Assembly (NCBI GenBank): GCA_021816885.1
Contig: JAKAWS010000006.1
Span: 1 to 60,405 of the forward strand
Length of the DNA: 60,405 nt
Direction: 5' to 3'
Source: Microcaldota archaeon
GTDB lineage: Archaea > Micrarchaeota > Micrarchaeia > Micrarchaeales > Micrarchaeaceae
The position numbers and the translations under genes are program-made. The notes beneath the pieces were generated by a model that ran no database searches, was not told the origin of the DNA, and was given only the letters and a program-made list of their open reading frames with translations. Shown here piece after piece: positions 25,770 to 34,746 of the stretch (its first letter is position 1; the number at the start of each line of letters is the position of its first letter).

Positions 25770-25990
25770 AAGTTGAGTACGACGAAAAGGCAGATATACT
25801 TTACATAAGGTTAGAGCCCAAAGGTAAAATCGTGGATACCGATATGCTAGACGATGATGTTTTAGTGGACCTGGACGACAACGGCAAGATTGTGGGCATA
25901 GAGGTTTGGGGTGCATCCAAAAACATAACCGAGCCCATAGCAAAAGTGCTAGCCAAAAAGCTTAAGGGCACCATGATTGCAAGGGCGTAG
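25766..25990 (+). CDS. DUF2283-family putative antitoxin
   Basis: A 74-residue protein with the highly typical DUF2283 sequence MKVEYDEKADILYIRL, VDLDDNGKIVGIEVWGAS. It overlaps the upstream DUF4258 gene by 4 nt, so the two are translationally coupled. DUF2283 proteins are the common partner of DUF4258; neutralisation of the partner is inferred and not visible in sequence. The module lies inside the duplicated pilin region. Confidence 0.8.
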   Translation: MKVEYDEKADILYIRLEPKGKIVDTDMLDDDVLVDLDDNGKIVGIEVWGASKNITEPIAKVLAKKLKGTMIARA

Positions 25991-26090
25991 ATGCTGAGAC
26001 TGTAAATGTCTCACAAAGCCGTGCATGCTACGGTTTGCGCTTTGACACCACGGTATTCTGATACACTCTCGGAAAATTCGTCAAAGCCAA

Positions 26091-26100
26091 TATTTTTATA
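26091..26100 (+). promoter_or_regulatory. TATA box of pilin copy C
   Basis: TATTTTTATA lies 24-33 nt before ATG 26124, supporting that ATG and the long leader as the real start. Confidence 0.55.
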
Positions 26101-26123
26101 CTATTGTTTGCCATCATATCACG

Positions 26124-27140
26124 ATGACGATGCAACAGCGCAGGAACGAAGCGAACACAACTTCGTCGCAGATTTCCCAGAGAGAGAGAGAGATAAATAA
26201 ATTCATCCGGAAAAGATTCGGCCAGAAACAAATCCTTAAATCATCCGGGTTTGCAACAGGGCATCGAAAACCTTCCGGGAAAGCGTTTCGTCAGAAAGCG
26301 CAATCTGCGATGGAATATCTGATGACATACGGATGGGCGATACTCATCATCGCGATAGTCCTGGTGGCGTTCTTCTCCCTCAACCTCTTCAACCCCTACA
26401 CGTTTTCCCCAAAGGCGAGTCCGGGAAGCTGCCAGATACTAAGACCGAATGGCCCAGGTAGCAACCTGTTTGTGTCGGAGGTCGGATTATGCAACACCAA
26501 CGAGATACCGCAGTATGTGGCGCAGTTTAATGGCGCGGATTATATAAATATGGGAAATGTTGATGATATTACCGGCACACAAATTTCGATTTTTATATGG
26601 AACTATCCGTTTGCAGGTCAATATAGTTATCCAACGCAAGTTTCTAGGAGCGACTATCAATTAGGTTCAAATGAGACTGGTACCGGCACATTTGAAATAC
26701 GTTTTTGTATGCTTAGTGCTTGCCCCTCGACTACTCCGCCAAATACAATTAGTAGTAATACCTGGTCTCAGGTCGGTATTACTTATAATGGTTCAATTGT
26801 GACATTCTATATTAATGGCCATTCCGCAGGAAGTGTATCGGCTTCAGGATCGTTACTACCAGTACCCTCAAATCTAACTATTGGCATAGCAAGGAACCTT
26901 CTTAATCCATTCAGCGGTCAAATCTCAAACGTCCAAATCTACAACACTTCCTTCTCTCCAAGCGCGGTAAATACACTTTATACCGAAGGAATAGGAGGCA
27001 CGCCAATAGATCTGCAGCACCTCGTCGGTTGGTGGCCGCTGAACGGGAACTCGAATGACTACAGCGGCAACGGCAACAACGGCGTTCCTACCAACGTAAT
27101 TTTCACCTCCAGCTGGGAGAACGGGTATAGCAGCCCATGA
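26124..27140 (+). CDS. LamG-domain type IV pilin-like surface protein, copy C
   Basis: A 338-residue protein with a leader of about 60 residues rich in Arg, Lys and Gln, ending RQKAQSAMEYLMTYGWA, which is a class III signal peptide. The constant FNPYTFSPKASPGSCQ segment follows, then a complete LamG-like domain (ISIFIWNYPF, WSQVGITYNGSIVTFYINGH, LTIGIARN, ISNVQIYNTSFS) and the constant C-terminus (LVGWWPLNGNSNDYSGNGNN). The leader includes an (AG)7 run encoding alternating Arg/Glu. The frame is intact, so this copy is probably expressed. It is the downstream member of the B/C tandem. Confidence 0.8.
   Translation: MTMQQRRNEANTTSSQISQREREINKFIRKRFGQKQILKSSGFATGHRKPSGKAFRQKAQSAMEYLMTYGWAILIIAIVLVAFFSLNLFNPYTFSPKASPGSCQILRPNGPGSNLFVSEVGLCNTNEIPQYVAQFNGADYINMGNVDDITGTQISIFIWNYPFAGQYSYPTQVSRSDYQLGSNETGTGTFEIRFCMLSACPSTTPPNTISSNTWSQVGITYNGSIVTFYINGHSAGSVSASGSLLPVPSNLTIGIARNLLNPFSGQISNVQIYNTSFSPSAVNTLYTEGIGGTPIDLQHLVGWWPLNGNSNDYSGNGNNGVPTNVIFTSSWENGYSSP
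26179..26192. repeat. (AG)7 tract in the leader of pilin copy C
   Basis: Seven AG units inside the leader frame. Copy B has four at the same place, a difference of 6 nt that keeps frame. Gain or loss of one unit would shift the frame. Confidence 0.75.
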
Positions 27141-27292
27141 ACGTATCTAGTTTACTGTGTTGAACTAATCCTAATCATTGATCGTAGTTATATCGGTATC
27201 ATACCCTCAACAAAAGGTTTATGGTTTGTGCTTGCTATTGGGTTGGTATTCTCTGCACAAGAAACCGAAAATGCTTCAGCATAGTTGATTCA

Positions 27293-27622
27293 ATGGATAA
27301 AAAAAGGCTCAAAGAGATAAAAAAAGAGCTGAAATTAAAAGGGCTGACCAAATTCCAGGTAAAAGTCTTATCTATGCTCTGCACAGTTAACAAAGGCAAG
27401 ACAATAACTTACAAAGAGCTTGCGGCGCAGGCCGGATATCCAAATGCATACCGCGCCGTCGGATCTGTTATGCGCATAAACCCCCTGGCACCTAAAATTC
27501 CCTGCCACAGAGTCATAAAGAGCGACGGCAGCCCGGGAAACTACTCTGGCGGTGGAACAAAAATCAAGCTTGAACTGCTCGTGGCAGAAGGCGCAGCTCT
27601 AAAAACTCCGAAAAAGAGATGA
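27293..27622 (+). CDS. ogt: Methylated-DNA--protein-cysteine methyltransferase
   Basis: A 109-residue DNA-repair alkyltransferase consisting of the C-terminal catalytic domain only. It shows FQVKVLSMLCTVNKGKTITY, the helix-turn-helix region with YRAVGSVMRINP, the active site IPCHRVI with acceptor Cys, and GNYSGGGTKIKLELL. The Cys is kept, so it is an active-type Ogt rather than an alkyltransferase-like protein. ATG at 27293 is chosen over an upstream in-frame start because family similarity begins there. Confidence 0.88.
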   Translation: MDKKRLKEIKKELKLKGLTKFQVKVLSMLCTVNKGKTITYKELAAQAGYPNAYRAVGSVMRINPLAPKIPCHRVIKSDGSPGNYSGGGTKIKLELLVAEGAALKTPKKR

Positions 27623-27625
27623 GAG

Positions 27626-28114
27626 TTATACTCTCCTCCCTCTCTTTCCTCCAGGCCTCTTCGTTGTGTCTGTCGGCTGCGGCGTAACGTCCTCTATCCT
27701 TCTGACGTTGAGCCCGCTCCTTGCCAACATCCTTACTACAGAATGCGCTCCCGGCCCCGGAGTCTTAGAGTTATGGCCTCCAGGCGCTCTTATCCTTATT
27801 ATTATCTCAGTTATTCCCCTTGACTTTGCCGCCGCAGCTATCTTGTATGCCGCCTGCATTGCTGCATACGGCGAGCCTTCCTGCGAGTCTGTATTCACTA
27901 TCATGCCTCCACTCGCAACAGCAATCGTCTCCGCTCCGCTCATGTCGGTCAACGTTATTATCGTATCGTTCTTTGAGGAATACACGTGCGCTATCGCTTT
28001 TCTCTCTGGCCTGGCCTTTACTTTTAGCTCCTCCATTGCCTTCTCTTCGTAAGAGGCGACCTCCTTCTGTTTCTTCTTTGCTCCTACTACTGGTTGCGCG
28101 TTCTTTTTAACCAT
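27626..28114 (-). CDS. rps11: Ribosomal protein uS11
   Basis: A 162-residue small-subunit protein with the uS11 core ([75 protein letters not shown]). It has an N-terminal lysine-rich extension of about 38 residues not usual in shorter archaeal uS11. It follows uS4 by 9 nt in the conserved uS13-uS4-uS11 order. Confidence 0.96.
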   Translation of the reverse strand: MVKKNAQPVVGAKKKQKEVASYEEKAMEELKVKARPERKAIAHVYSSKNDTIITLTDMSGAETIAVASGGMIVNTDSQEGSPYAAMQAAYKIAAAAKSRGITEIIIRIRAPGGHNSKTPGPGAHSVVRMLARSGLNVRRIEDVTPQPTDTTKRPGGKRGRRV

Positions 28115-28123
28115 TTAAGTACC

Positions 28124-28723
28124 TCATTGATTTATTGCTGCTGTCTGTCCGGCCTCTACGGCAGCGGCGTCATCTTCCTTTCCATTCCCTTCTGCATTTT
28201 CCGTCTCAGCGTGCAGCACGCTTTCTGTGCTTGCCTTTACCTCCAGATCTATTGGTTTATAATAGCCAATCATGTTGTCCTCGCTTATCCTTACTGTGTA
28301 TCCCGGCTTATCCACCCTTGTGCCGTTTATCGATATAAAACCATGCACGATAAGCTGCCTTGCCTGCTTCATGCTTTTTGCAAGCCCTTTCTTGAATACT
28401 CTCGATTCCAGCCTTCTCTCAAGAAGGTCGGTCTCCTTAAGGTCAAGAAGCCTTTCCAAGCCCACATTTCCGTCCACTATGCCAAGCGTTACCAGCCTCC
28501 CTAAGATATCGGCCCTTCTTTTATCTGCTCCTGGGGTGCCCCCTGCAAGCAGTACCCTCACATTGCTTCTTAGCCTGCTAAGTTCTGTCTGCGCCGCCCA
28601 CAGTTCATGCATGTTTTTGAGTCCATACTCCTTTATCATCGCTCTGTCAGCCTCTATCCTTGCTGTATTGTAAATGTTCTTTGGTTTGCTGAACTTCTTT
28701 CTATTTCTCTTCGGTGCTCCCAT
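28124..28723 (-). CDS. rps4: Ribosomal protein uS4
   Basis: A 199-residue small-subunit protein of the archaeal uS4 type. It starts MGAPKRNRKKFSKPKNIYN and carries the S4 RNA-binding motif LERRLESRVFKKGLAKSMKQ and VHGFISINGTRVDKPGY. The C-terminus is a low-complexity Glu/Ala tail. The middle gene of the uS13-uS4-uS11 operon. Confidence 0.96.
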   Translation of the reverse strand: MGAPKRNRKKFSKPKNIYNTARIEADRAMIKEYGLKNMHELWAAQTELSRLRSNVRVLLAGGTPGADKRRADILGRLVTLGIVDGNVGLERLLDLKETDLLERRLESRVFKKGLAKSMKQARQLIVHGFISINGTRVDKPGYTVRISEDNMIGYYKPIDLEVKASTESVLHAETENAEGNGKEDDAAAVEAGQTAAINQ

Positions 28724-28732
28724 TCAAACAAC

Positions 28733-29257
28733 CTATTTCTTGCCGGCAGCCGCCGTAGTTTTCTTAGGGCTTTCCTTCTTTTTCGTAACTCCTACTGTGC
28801 TCCCTGTCCTTCCTGTGGATCTCTCGCTCTGCCCTCTCACCTTCAAGTGGTTCTGATGCCTATACCCTCTCCATGTCCTAGTTGATATATCCCTAGTTAT
28901 ATATTGCCTTGAGGCTATGGAAAGCTCTGATCCCACTAGGTGGACGTCTTTTCCGCTTTCTACATATTTCCTATTGTTAAGCATGTAAGTCGGTATCCCA
29001 TACTTCACCGGATCGCCAATCACGCTGCCCATGTTCTTTATCTGCTCCTCGCTCATTTCTCCTATCTCGGTGTCCGGGGTTATCCCAAAGCTCTTGTTCA
29101 TCGCATAAGACAGAGCGTGTGCCATTCCTGTGTTTATGCCCTTTATCTGCACGAGCGCCTTTTCCACCTTGAACGAACCATCTATGTCTTTTCCGCTTAT
29201 TCTGACTATCGTCTGTGCTACCTTCTTGCCTTGCACTCTCTGCTTGTTCTCTGTCAT
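28733..29257 (-). CDS. rps13: Ribosomal protein uS13
   Basis: A 174-residue small-subunit protein. It has IVRISGKDIDGSFKVEKAL, the helix-hairpin-helix LVQIKGINTGMAHALSYAM, and the C-terminal WRGYRHQNHLKVRGQSERS. The C-terminal tail is Lys/Thr-rich. It is first in its operon; the Shine-Dalgarno-like AGGTAG lies just upstream. The next 250 nt to lysS contain promoter-like AT-rich sequence and no gene. Confidence 0.96.
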   Translation of the reverse strand: MTENKQRVQGKKVAQTIVRISGKDIDGSFKVEKALVQIKGINTGMAHALSYAMNKSFGITPDTEIGEMSEEQIKNMGSVIGDPVKYGIPTYMLNNRKYVESGKDVHLVGSELSIASRQYITRDISTRTWRGYRHQNHLKVRGQSERSTGRTGSTVGVTKKKESPKKTTAAAGKK

Positions 29258-29507
29258 TATACTACCTAAATCAACATTACGCCAGGACTGGGATATTCAG
29301 CATTGATTGCTTTTGAACCCAGAAGGCCCAGATGAGCCATACGCTCTCAAGTAACTTTTCCAGGCGTACGCGTTACCGGTTTCCGCCATCCTGGCTTCTG
29401 ATGTTCTTATCTAGATACCTATTTAAAGCTGCTGATATCTCTTCATCGGCAATAGATTACTGAAGCACAAAGTATAAAAGCATCCCTCTTTGCCTACAAA
29501 AGCGGTA

Positions 29508-30980
29508 TTATCGCTTTTGGCCGTCCTTCTCATTTTCCGGCCTCATTGCCGGAAATGCGATAACCTCCTTAATGCTCGCGTTTCCAGTCAGTATCATGCT
29601 TAATCTGTCGATAGATATGCCTATGCCGGCGGTTGGCGGCATTCCGTACTCTATCGCCTCAAGGAAATCTTTATCGTTGGGCTGCGCCTCCGAGTCGCCT
29701 TTCTTCCTCTCCGCTTCCTGCTCCTCGAACTTCTCTTTTTGTTCGACCGGATCTGTCAGCTCAGAATAGCAATTGGCCTCCTCTTTTCCTGCCACATACA
29801 GCTCAAACCTCTCGCTCAGCAACGCGTTTCCCCTGCACCTCTTTGTCAGCGGGCACATATACTGCGGAAAATCCATTACAAATGCCGGGTTCCAAAGCCG
29901 TGGTTTTATGTATTTGTCGAATAAGGCATCAGCAACATGGTATGCATTCCTGACGTTTGTTTGCAGTGCTTCCTTTATCGCTATCCTCTCGGCTTCCTCA
30001 TCGCTCATCTTCGATACATCGATTCCAGAAAGTTTTTTTAACTCCTCAACCCAATAAACCCGTTCGAATGGAGGGGTAAAGTCAAGTGTCTTTCCGCAAT
30101 ACTCTATGGTGTAGCTGCCGAAGATCTCCTTCACAACTCCGCCTATCATCTCCTCGGTCATTTTCATATAATCGTTGTAATCCTTGTAAGCCTCGTAACA
30201 TTCTATCTGGGTGAATTCAGGGTTATGCGTTGAATCTATATCTTCGTTTCTGAAATCCTTAGAAACCTCGTAGACTCTCTCGAATCCGCCTATGATAAGC
30301 CTCTTCAAATAAAGTTCATCTGCCACTCTAAGGTAGACATCGGTATCTAATGCCTCGTACCTTGTCTTGAAAGGCGTTGCATTTGCCCCGCCGTAAGTGT
30401 GCTGCAAGACCGGCGTCTCAAACTCTATGTAGCCCCTGTTGTCAAGAAAATCTCTAAAATACTTCAGTATCCTAGACCTGACAAGGAAGAATTCTCTGAC
30501 ATCGTAGTTTACTATAAGGTCCAAGAACCTCTTTCTGTATCTAAGCTCCGTGTCAGTGAGGCCATGAAATTTCTCCGGCATTATCGATAGCGATTTCGAG
30601 AGAAGGGTAATGCTTTCCGCAACAACGCTTATCTCGCCTTTTTTGGTCTTTCCAACCCTGCCCATAACTCCCACTATGTCTCCAACGTCGAGCAACGGTA
30701 TAATCACAGCGCTCTTATCAAGTCCGGAAAGCGCAACAAGCACCTGTATTTTTCCGCTTTGGTCGAGGAGGTCAAAGAAGAGAAGCTTGCCCATGTCGCG
30801 CATCCCGGTTAACCTCCCGGCTATCTCAACCACTCTGTTTTCGTAGCCTGCATAATCAGACACTATGTCCCGCGATTTTGCACTAACCTTATACGAGTAC
30901 GGGTAAGGGTCTATTCCCATAGCCCTTATCTGCTCAAGTTTACGCAGCTTCTCAATATCAGCCAAATTCTCCCCCAACAA
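29508..30980 (-). CDS. lysS: Lysine--tRNA ligase, class II
   Basis: A 490-residue class II LysRS. It has an N-terminal OB fold (YENRVVEIAGRLTGMRDMGK and LLFFDLLDQSGKIQVLV) and class II motifs (ILKYFRDFLDNRGYIEFETP, FRNEDIDSTHNPEFTQIECY, GMPPTAGIGISIDRLSMIL). Most archaea use the unrelated class I LysRS, so class II points to exchange or lineage-specific choice. The C-terminal half carries an insert rich in Glu/Lys near EEQEAERKKGDSEAQ. It lies 5 nt from the transporter gene upstream. Confidence 0.93.
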   Translation of the reverse strand: MLGENLADIEKLRKLEQIRAMGIDPYPYSYKVSAKSRDIVSDYAGYENRVVEIAGRLTGMRDMGKLLFFDLLDQSGKIQVLVALSGLDKSAVIIPLLDVGDIVGVMGRVGKTKKGEISVVAESITLLSKSLSIMPEKFHGLTDTELRYRKRFLDLIVNYDVREFFLVRSRILKYFRDFLDNRGYIEFETPVLQHTYGGANATPFKTRYEALDTDVYLRVADELYLKRLIIGGFERVYEVSKDFRNEDIDSTHNPEFTQIECYEAYKDYNDYMKMTEEMIGGVVKEIFGSYTIEYCGKTLDFTPPFERVYWVEELKKLSGIDVSKMSDEEAERIAIKEALQTNVRNAYHVADALFDKYIKPRLWNPAFVMDFPQYMCPLTKRCRGNALLSERFELYVAGKEEANCYSELTDPVEQKEKFEEQEAERKKGDSEAQPNDKDFLEAIEYGMPPTAGIGISIDRLSMILTGNASIKEVIAFPAMRPENEKDGQKR

Positions 30981-30985
30981 TATCG

Positions 30986-31957
30986 CTAACGGCTTCTTGC
31001 CTTAACAGAATATAACTCAGCAGCCTTATTAATAGCCTTTCTGTAAGAGAGGAAACCGATTATTACTACTACGAGTATGACGATGAAGAAACCGATTCCG
31101 AGGTTGTGCAGGTTATGCACCTTTATCGGAGTCACTATCGCATAGTCCAGTATCTGGGGGAAGAGGAGTATGGAAGCTCCAGCGATCGCAAACGCAAGAC
31201 CGCCGTAGAACAACACATCAGAGCTTATTGTCCTAGACACGAAGCCTATTCCTTGCTTGGTCAGCCTTTTTATCTTGCTGAGCCATTTTCCGAAAGCAGC
31301 GCCGAAAATTATCTGCATCGTCATTGTTCCAAGTCCGAACATCGCGCCCGGTATCCAACCTAACCAAGCGCTGCCCATCTCTGGAGAAAGGACTGTGTAT
31401 ATTATGAGCGCAAACGCCCCAAACCCAAAACCCGCAACAATTCCATGCAGAAATGCAAGTTTGCCGGGGACAGGTTTCAGCTCCTCATTTTTTCCCTTTC
31501 CCTCATGCATTATCGGATTCTTTTTATGCATTAATTCTTCCTTCTCATCCGACTTATCGTGCTTATGTATGCTAAAAATGCCTCCAAGCCAATGCTCCAA
31601 TGTGTGCCAATGTGGGTATATGTCTTTTCTCTTTATGTAAGCCCCAGCCGCAAACATGGAGATACCTACAATAACGTAAGTTATTCCGAACGCCGCCGCA
31701 GACATAAATATCCCTGCAAGCGCAAAATAAGCGATTTCTGACATCACTGCGCGCTGTATGGTAAATCCGCTGGAGAAAATCAGGCCCGCCTTCATCCCTC
31801 CTTTTGTGTTTCCGCTTCCGACAGCATACGAGAATGTTATTGGCCATGTGTGCTCGTCCGGGGTTATCCCATGCACGAGGCCGAGTGCATACGCCGTTAT
31901 CACTATTCCTATGAACGTAAGGTCCGCAGGACTCCAAAGGTTCAGTTGAAATACCAT
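30986..31957 (-). CDS. NicO/NiCoT-like metal transport membrane protein
   Basis: A polytopic membrane protein of about 323 residues and 7-8 hydrophobic segments. The first transmembrane region has GLVHGITPDEHTWPITFSYAVG, similar to the H..(x)DH metal-selectivity motif of nickel/cobalt permeases, and the second half has LAFLHGIVAGFGFGAFALI. A His-rich cytosolic loop (HWHTLEHWLGGIFSIHKHD) could bind metal. The substrate is not determined. ATG at 31957 is chosen because GTG at 31969 lies within the adjoining tRNA-Lys gene. Confidence 0.6.
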   Translation of the reverse strand: MVFQLNLWSPADLTFIGIVITAYALGLVHGITPDEHTWPITFSYAVGSGNTKGGMKAGLIFSSGFTIQRAVMSEIAYFALAGIFMSAAAFGITYVIVGISMFAAGAYIKRKDIYPHWHTLEHWLGGIFSIHKHDKSDEKEELMHKKNPIMHEGKGKNEELKPVPGKLAFLHGIVAGFGFGAFALIIYTVLSPEMGSAWLGWIPGAMFGLGTMTMQIIFGAAFGKWLSKIKRLTKQGIGFVSRTISSDVLFYGGLAFAIAGASILLFPQILDYAIVTPIKVHNLHNLGIGFFIVILVVVIIGFLSYRKAINKAAELYSVKARSR

Positions 31958-31968
31958 AACATCGTTCA

Positions 31969-32043
31969 CGGACCTGGAGGGATTTGAACCCTCGACTTAG
32001 AGGTTAAAAGCCTCCCACTCTAGCCAAGCTGAGTTACAGGTCC
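31969..32043 (-). tRNA. tRNA-Lys (anticodon UUU)
   Basis: A 75-nt cloverleaf on the minus strand. The acceptor is GGACCTG with CAGGTCC, the T-arm GAGGG TTCAAAT CCCTC, and the anticodon stem GGAGG/CCTCT around loop CTTTTAA. No intron and no encoded CCA. It lies immediately upstream of the transporter gene on the same strand. Confidence 0.95.
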
Positions 32044-32067
32044 AGATAGAGGAATGCCCCATAGCAA

Positions 32068-34746
32068 TTATTTATTCTTTCCTGTTTGTATCACGCCTTC
32101 AGATATCCTTCCTGTGCCTCCTCCCCTGAACTCTCCCTTCGATATCTTCCCCAAGTTCTCTCTCAGGAAAGCGTCTGCGCTTATCCCTGATTTTATTCCT
32201 GATACGCATACTATCTCGTTCTGATCGTTGTACAGCAGCGCAACCGCCTTCTCGTCCTTAGCCGCTATCCTTGTCGCTATCTCTCTGAGCATCAGCCTAT
32301 TGTACCCTGCTTTCTCTATGATTCTCTCGGAACGATGCCTGCCGATTATCGCATCCGCTTCTATGGCGCTCAAGTGCTGCAACGCTTCGTTATACCTCTT
32401 CCTGTACACATCGAGTTCGCGCACAAGTTGCGGCATCCTCCCCTCTATCTTGTCCTTGTCTATTCCGGCCGCCTCCGCGACAGAGTTTATCTTTTTTTCA
32501 AGTGCGTCTATGTAATCCGAGCAAGCTTTACCAGCAACATACTCTATCCTGTTTACCCCATCGTGTATCTTCGAATAGTTTATGATGCGTATAGTCCCCA
32601 ACATATATTCCCTGTTCTTCACATGCAGGCCGCCGCACGCCTCTGCGTCAATTAAATTTCCGTCAATATCTGTTATCGTGACTATCCTAAGCTTCGCGGC
32701 CGGCACTCCATGTCCCTGATATATCGAAAAACCGTATTCAGATTCTGCCGCAGCCCGTTCAACCTCGTTTACATCTACTTTTATCCCATTAAGAATCCAG
32801 AGGTTTGCCTGTCTCTCCATCTCACTTACTTGCTTTGCGCTCAGCGCATCAAAATGTGCTATATCTATATGTGCTTTGCCGGCTCCTTTGGCCGCGCCTT
32901 CCTGCCATGCGTGTTTTCCTAAGACGCTTCTTGCAGCGGCGCTTATCAGGTGCGTTGCAGTATGGTGCGCCATCAATCTCGTCCTTCTTTCATGATCAAT
33001 AGCGCATTCGACACGGTCTCCGGCCTTAAAGGGCGGTTTTTTCTGCAGAATGTGCACTACTACTCCATTTATTGCGTTTGCGCCAACAACATTTTCTCCA
33101 GATATGCTACCATGGTCTGCCTCCTGGCCTCCTCCCTCGGGATAGAATGGGGTCTGGTCGAGCACCACCGCATTATCAAAAACCTTTATCACACGTGCGT
33201 TTGCGCGCTCAGCAAAATCATAATAAAGCCTCTTTGTCTTTTCCAGCCCTTCGACATTGTACTGCGCGCTCACCTCCTTTCTCTTCTCGGAAAAATCTCC
33301 CTTTATTATATCCGAATAAGCTTTCTCATCTATCTCTATATTAAGCCCCTTGCCAGCCGCCACATTCCGGATGAAGTCAGGCGTTATTCCATTGCTCTGA
33401 TAGAGCGTCCTGAATTTATCCATACTTATTTTCTCCTTCCTTTCCAATAACTGCCCTACTACCTTCCCGGCATTGGCCTTCATCTCAGCATATCTTCTCT
33501 TCTCTATATCGAAGACATCCTTTATGGTCTCTATGTTCTCCTCTATTCCAGGATACAGCGGCTTCAGCTCATTTGCATGCATCTCAACAAGTTTGACAAG
33601 GTCAATATCTATCCCGTAACGCTCCGCAAAATCCAGCATCCTCCTGAATATAACTCTTAGATTGTACCCGCCGCCAACATTGCTAGGCAGCGCACCATCA
33701 TTTATTGCAAAGAGAAGCGTCCTAGTATGGTCCGCTATGGCATACACTGCCTGCTGCGGCTTTATCACAGACTCATAAACATTCTTATCTATACCTGCCG
33801 CTTTTATGAGCCCATCCTCAGCTTTGTGCCCTGATCGTTCCGATATGTCTATCTTTCCGGAGAGGCTTGCAATCCTGGCATACATTTTATGGTCCGGCCT
33901 TATTCCTGACGATTTATATATTTTGCTGATCACGCCAGGGAATACGGCATCGTATATTGTCTGCGCGCCAGTTTTATACCATAAGAGGCGCTCGAATCCC
34001 CACCCTACATCAACAACTTTTCCATTGAGTTCAGATACCGTCCCATCCAAATATTCGAATTCTGTAAATACATTATTAACAAGTTCAAGTCCTCCGGCAA
34101 ATCCCTCTATGCACGGTCCAAACTCGGAAAAATCTCCCATCGCCCAGACATCTTCAACATAGCTCAAATCATTGCGCTTTACGCCTATGTGTTTTGTAAG
34201 AAACCCATAGTCCAGTTTCATTGTCTCTTCTCTCCAGTAACCCTCTTTTGGGTAGTTGAAAGAGTGCTGCCCCGCCATCATGAAAGAGGTGAAATGCCTG
34301 CCAGTTACTCCTACATTCGGTATATCATTGAATCTAAGGCATATCTGCGGCACTACCAGCGGATTCTTCTGGTACTCGAAGCTCATCTTACCGGATTCTA
34401 TCCTTTGAAAATCTTGTATGCTTGCAATAGTGAAATAGAGGTCTTGGCGCCATCGGCTTACAACAGGATAGGCAGGTATCTCCGAATGGCCATTGTCCGA
34501 GAAGAACTTCGCAAACATCTTCCAGAAGTCCGCATATCCTTGCTCTGTTGGGCTCTCTTTTATGAAAGAATAGCCTTCATGCTCAGCATCACCGCAGAGC
34601 TCTCTGGAGGGCTCGGCAGTCCAGAATCCTTTGCCGCACGCCTTGCACTCCCTTCTCTCGAATCCCTCATCGGAGAGAATTTTCGTCTGATAATATTTCT
34701 TATGCTCTTTCGAGAAACTTCTTCGGAGCTCTTCTTTGTCAAGCAT
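32068..34746 (-). CDS. alaS: Alanine--tRNA ligase
   Basis: An 892-residue class II synthetase of archaeal type. It has the N-terminal zinc-like CKACGKGFWTAEPSRELCGD, the catalytic core (YPVVSRWRQDLYFTIASIQDF, DIPNVGVTGRHFTSFMMAGQ), the editing domain with MAHHTATHLISAAAR and EACGGLHVKN zinc ligands, and a C-terminal oligomerisation region. It charges tRNA-Ala and edits mischarged Ser and Gly. It starts 1 nt after the nuclease gene stop, so the two are co-transcribed. Confidence 0.97.
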   Translation of the reverse strand: MLDKEELRRSFSKEHKKYYQTKILSDEGFERRECKACGKGFWTAEPSRELCGDAEHEGYSFIKESPTEQGYADFWKMFAKFFSDNGHSEIPAYPVVSRWRQDLYFTIASIQDFQRIESGKMSFEYQKNPLVVPQICLRFNDIPNVGVTGRHFTSFMMAGQHSFNYPKEGYWREETMKLDYGFLTKHIGVKRNDLSYVEDVWAMGDFSEFGPCIEGFAGGLELVNNVFTEFEYLDGTVSELNGKVVDVGWGFERLLWYKTGAQTIYDAVFPGVISKIYKSSGIRPDHKMYARIASLSGKIDISERSGHKAEDGLIKAAGIDKNVYESVIKPQQAVYAIADHTRTLLFAINDGALPSNVGGGYNLRVIFRRMLDFAERYGIDIDLVKLVEMHANELKPLYPGIEENIETIKDVFDIEKRRYAEMKANAGKVVGQLLERKEKISMDKFRTLYQSNGITPDFIRNVAAGKGLNIEIDEKAYSDIIKGDFSEKRKEVSAQYNVEGLEKTKRLYYDFAERANARVIKVFDNAVVLDQTPFYPEGGGQEADHGSISGENVVGANAINGVVVHILQKKPPFKAGDRVECAIDHERRTRLMAHHTATHLISAAARSVLGKHAWQEGAAKGAGKAHIDIAHFDALSAKQVSEMERQANLWILNGIKVDVNEVERAAAESEYGFSIYQGHGVPAAKLRIVTITDIDGNLIDAEACGGLHVKNREYMLGTIRIINYSKIHDGVNRIEYVAGKACSDYIDALEKKINSVAEAAGIDKDKIEGRMPQLVRELDVYRKRYNEALQHLSAIEADAIIGRHRSERIIEKAGYNRLMLREIATRIAAKDEKAVALLYNDQNEIVCVSGIKSGISADAFLRENLGKISKGEFRGGGTGRISEGVIQTGKNK

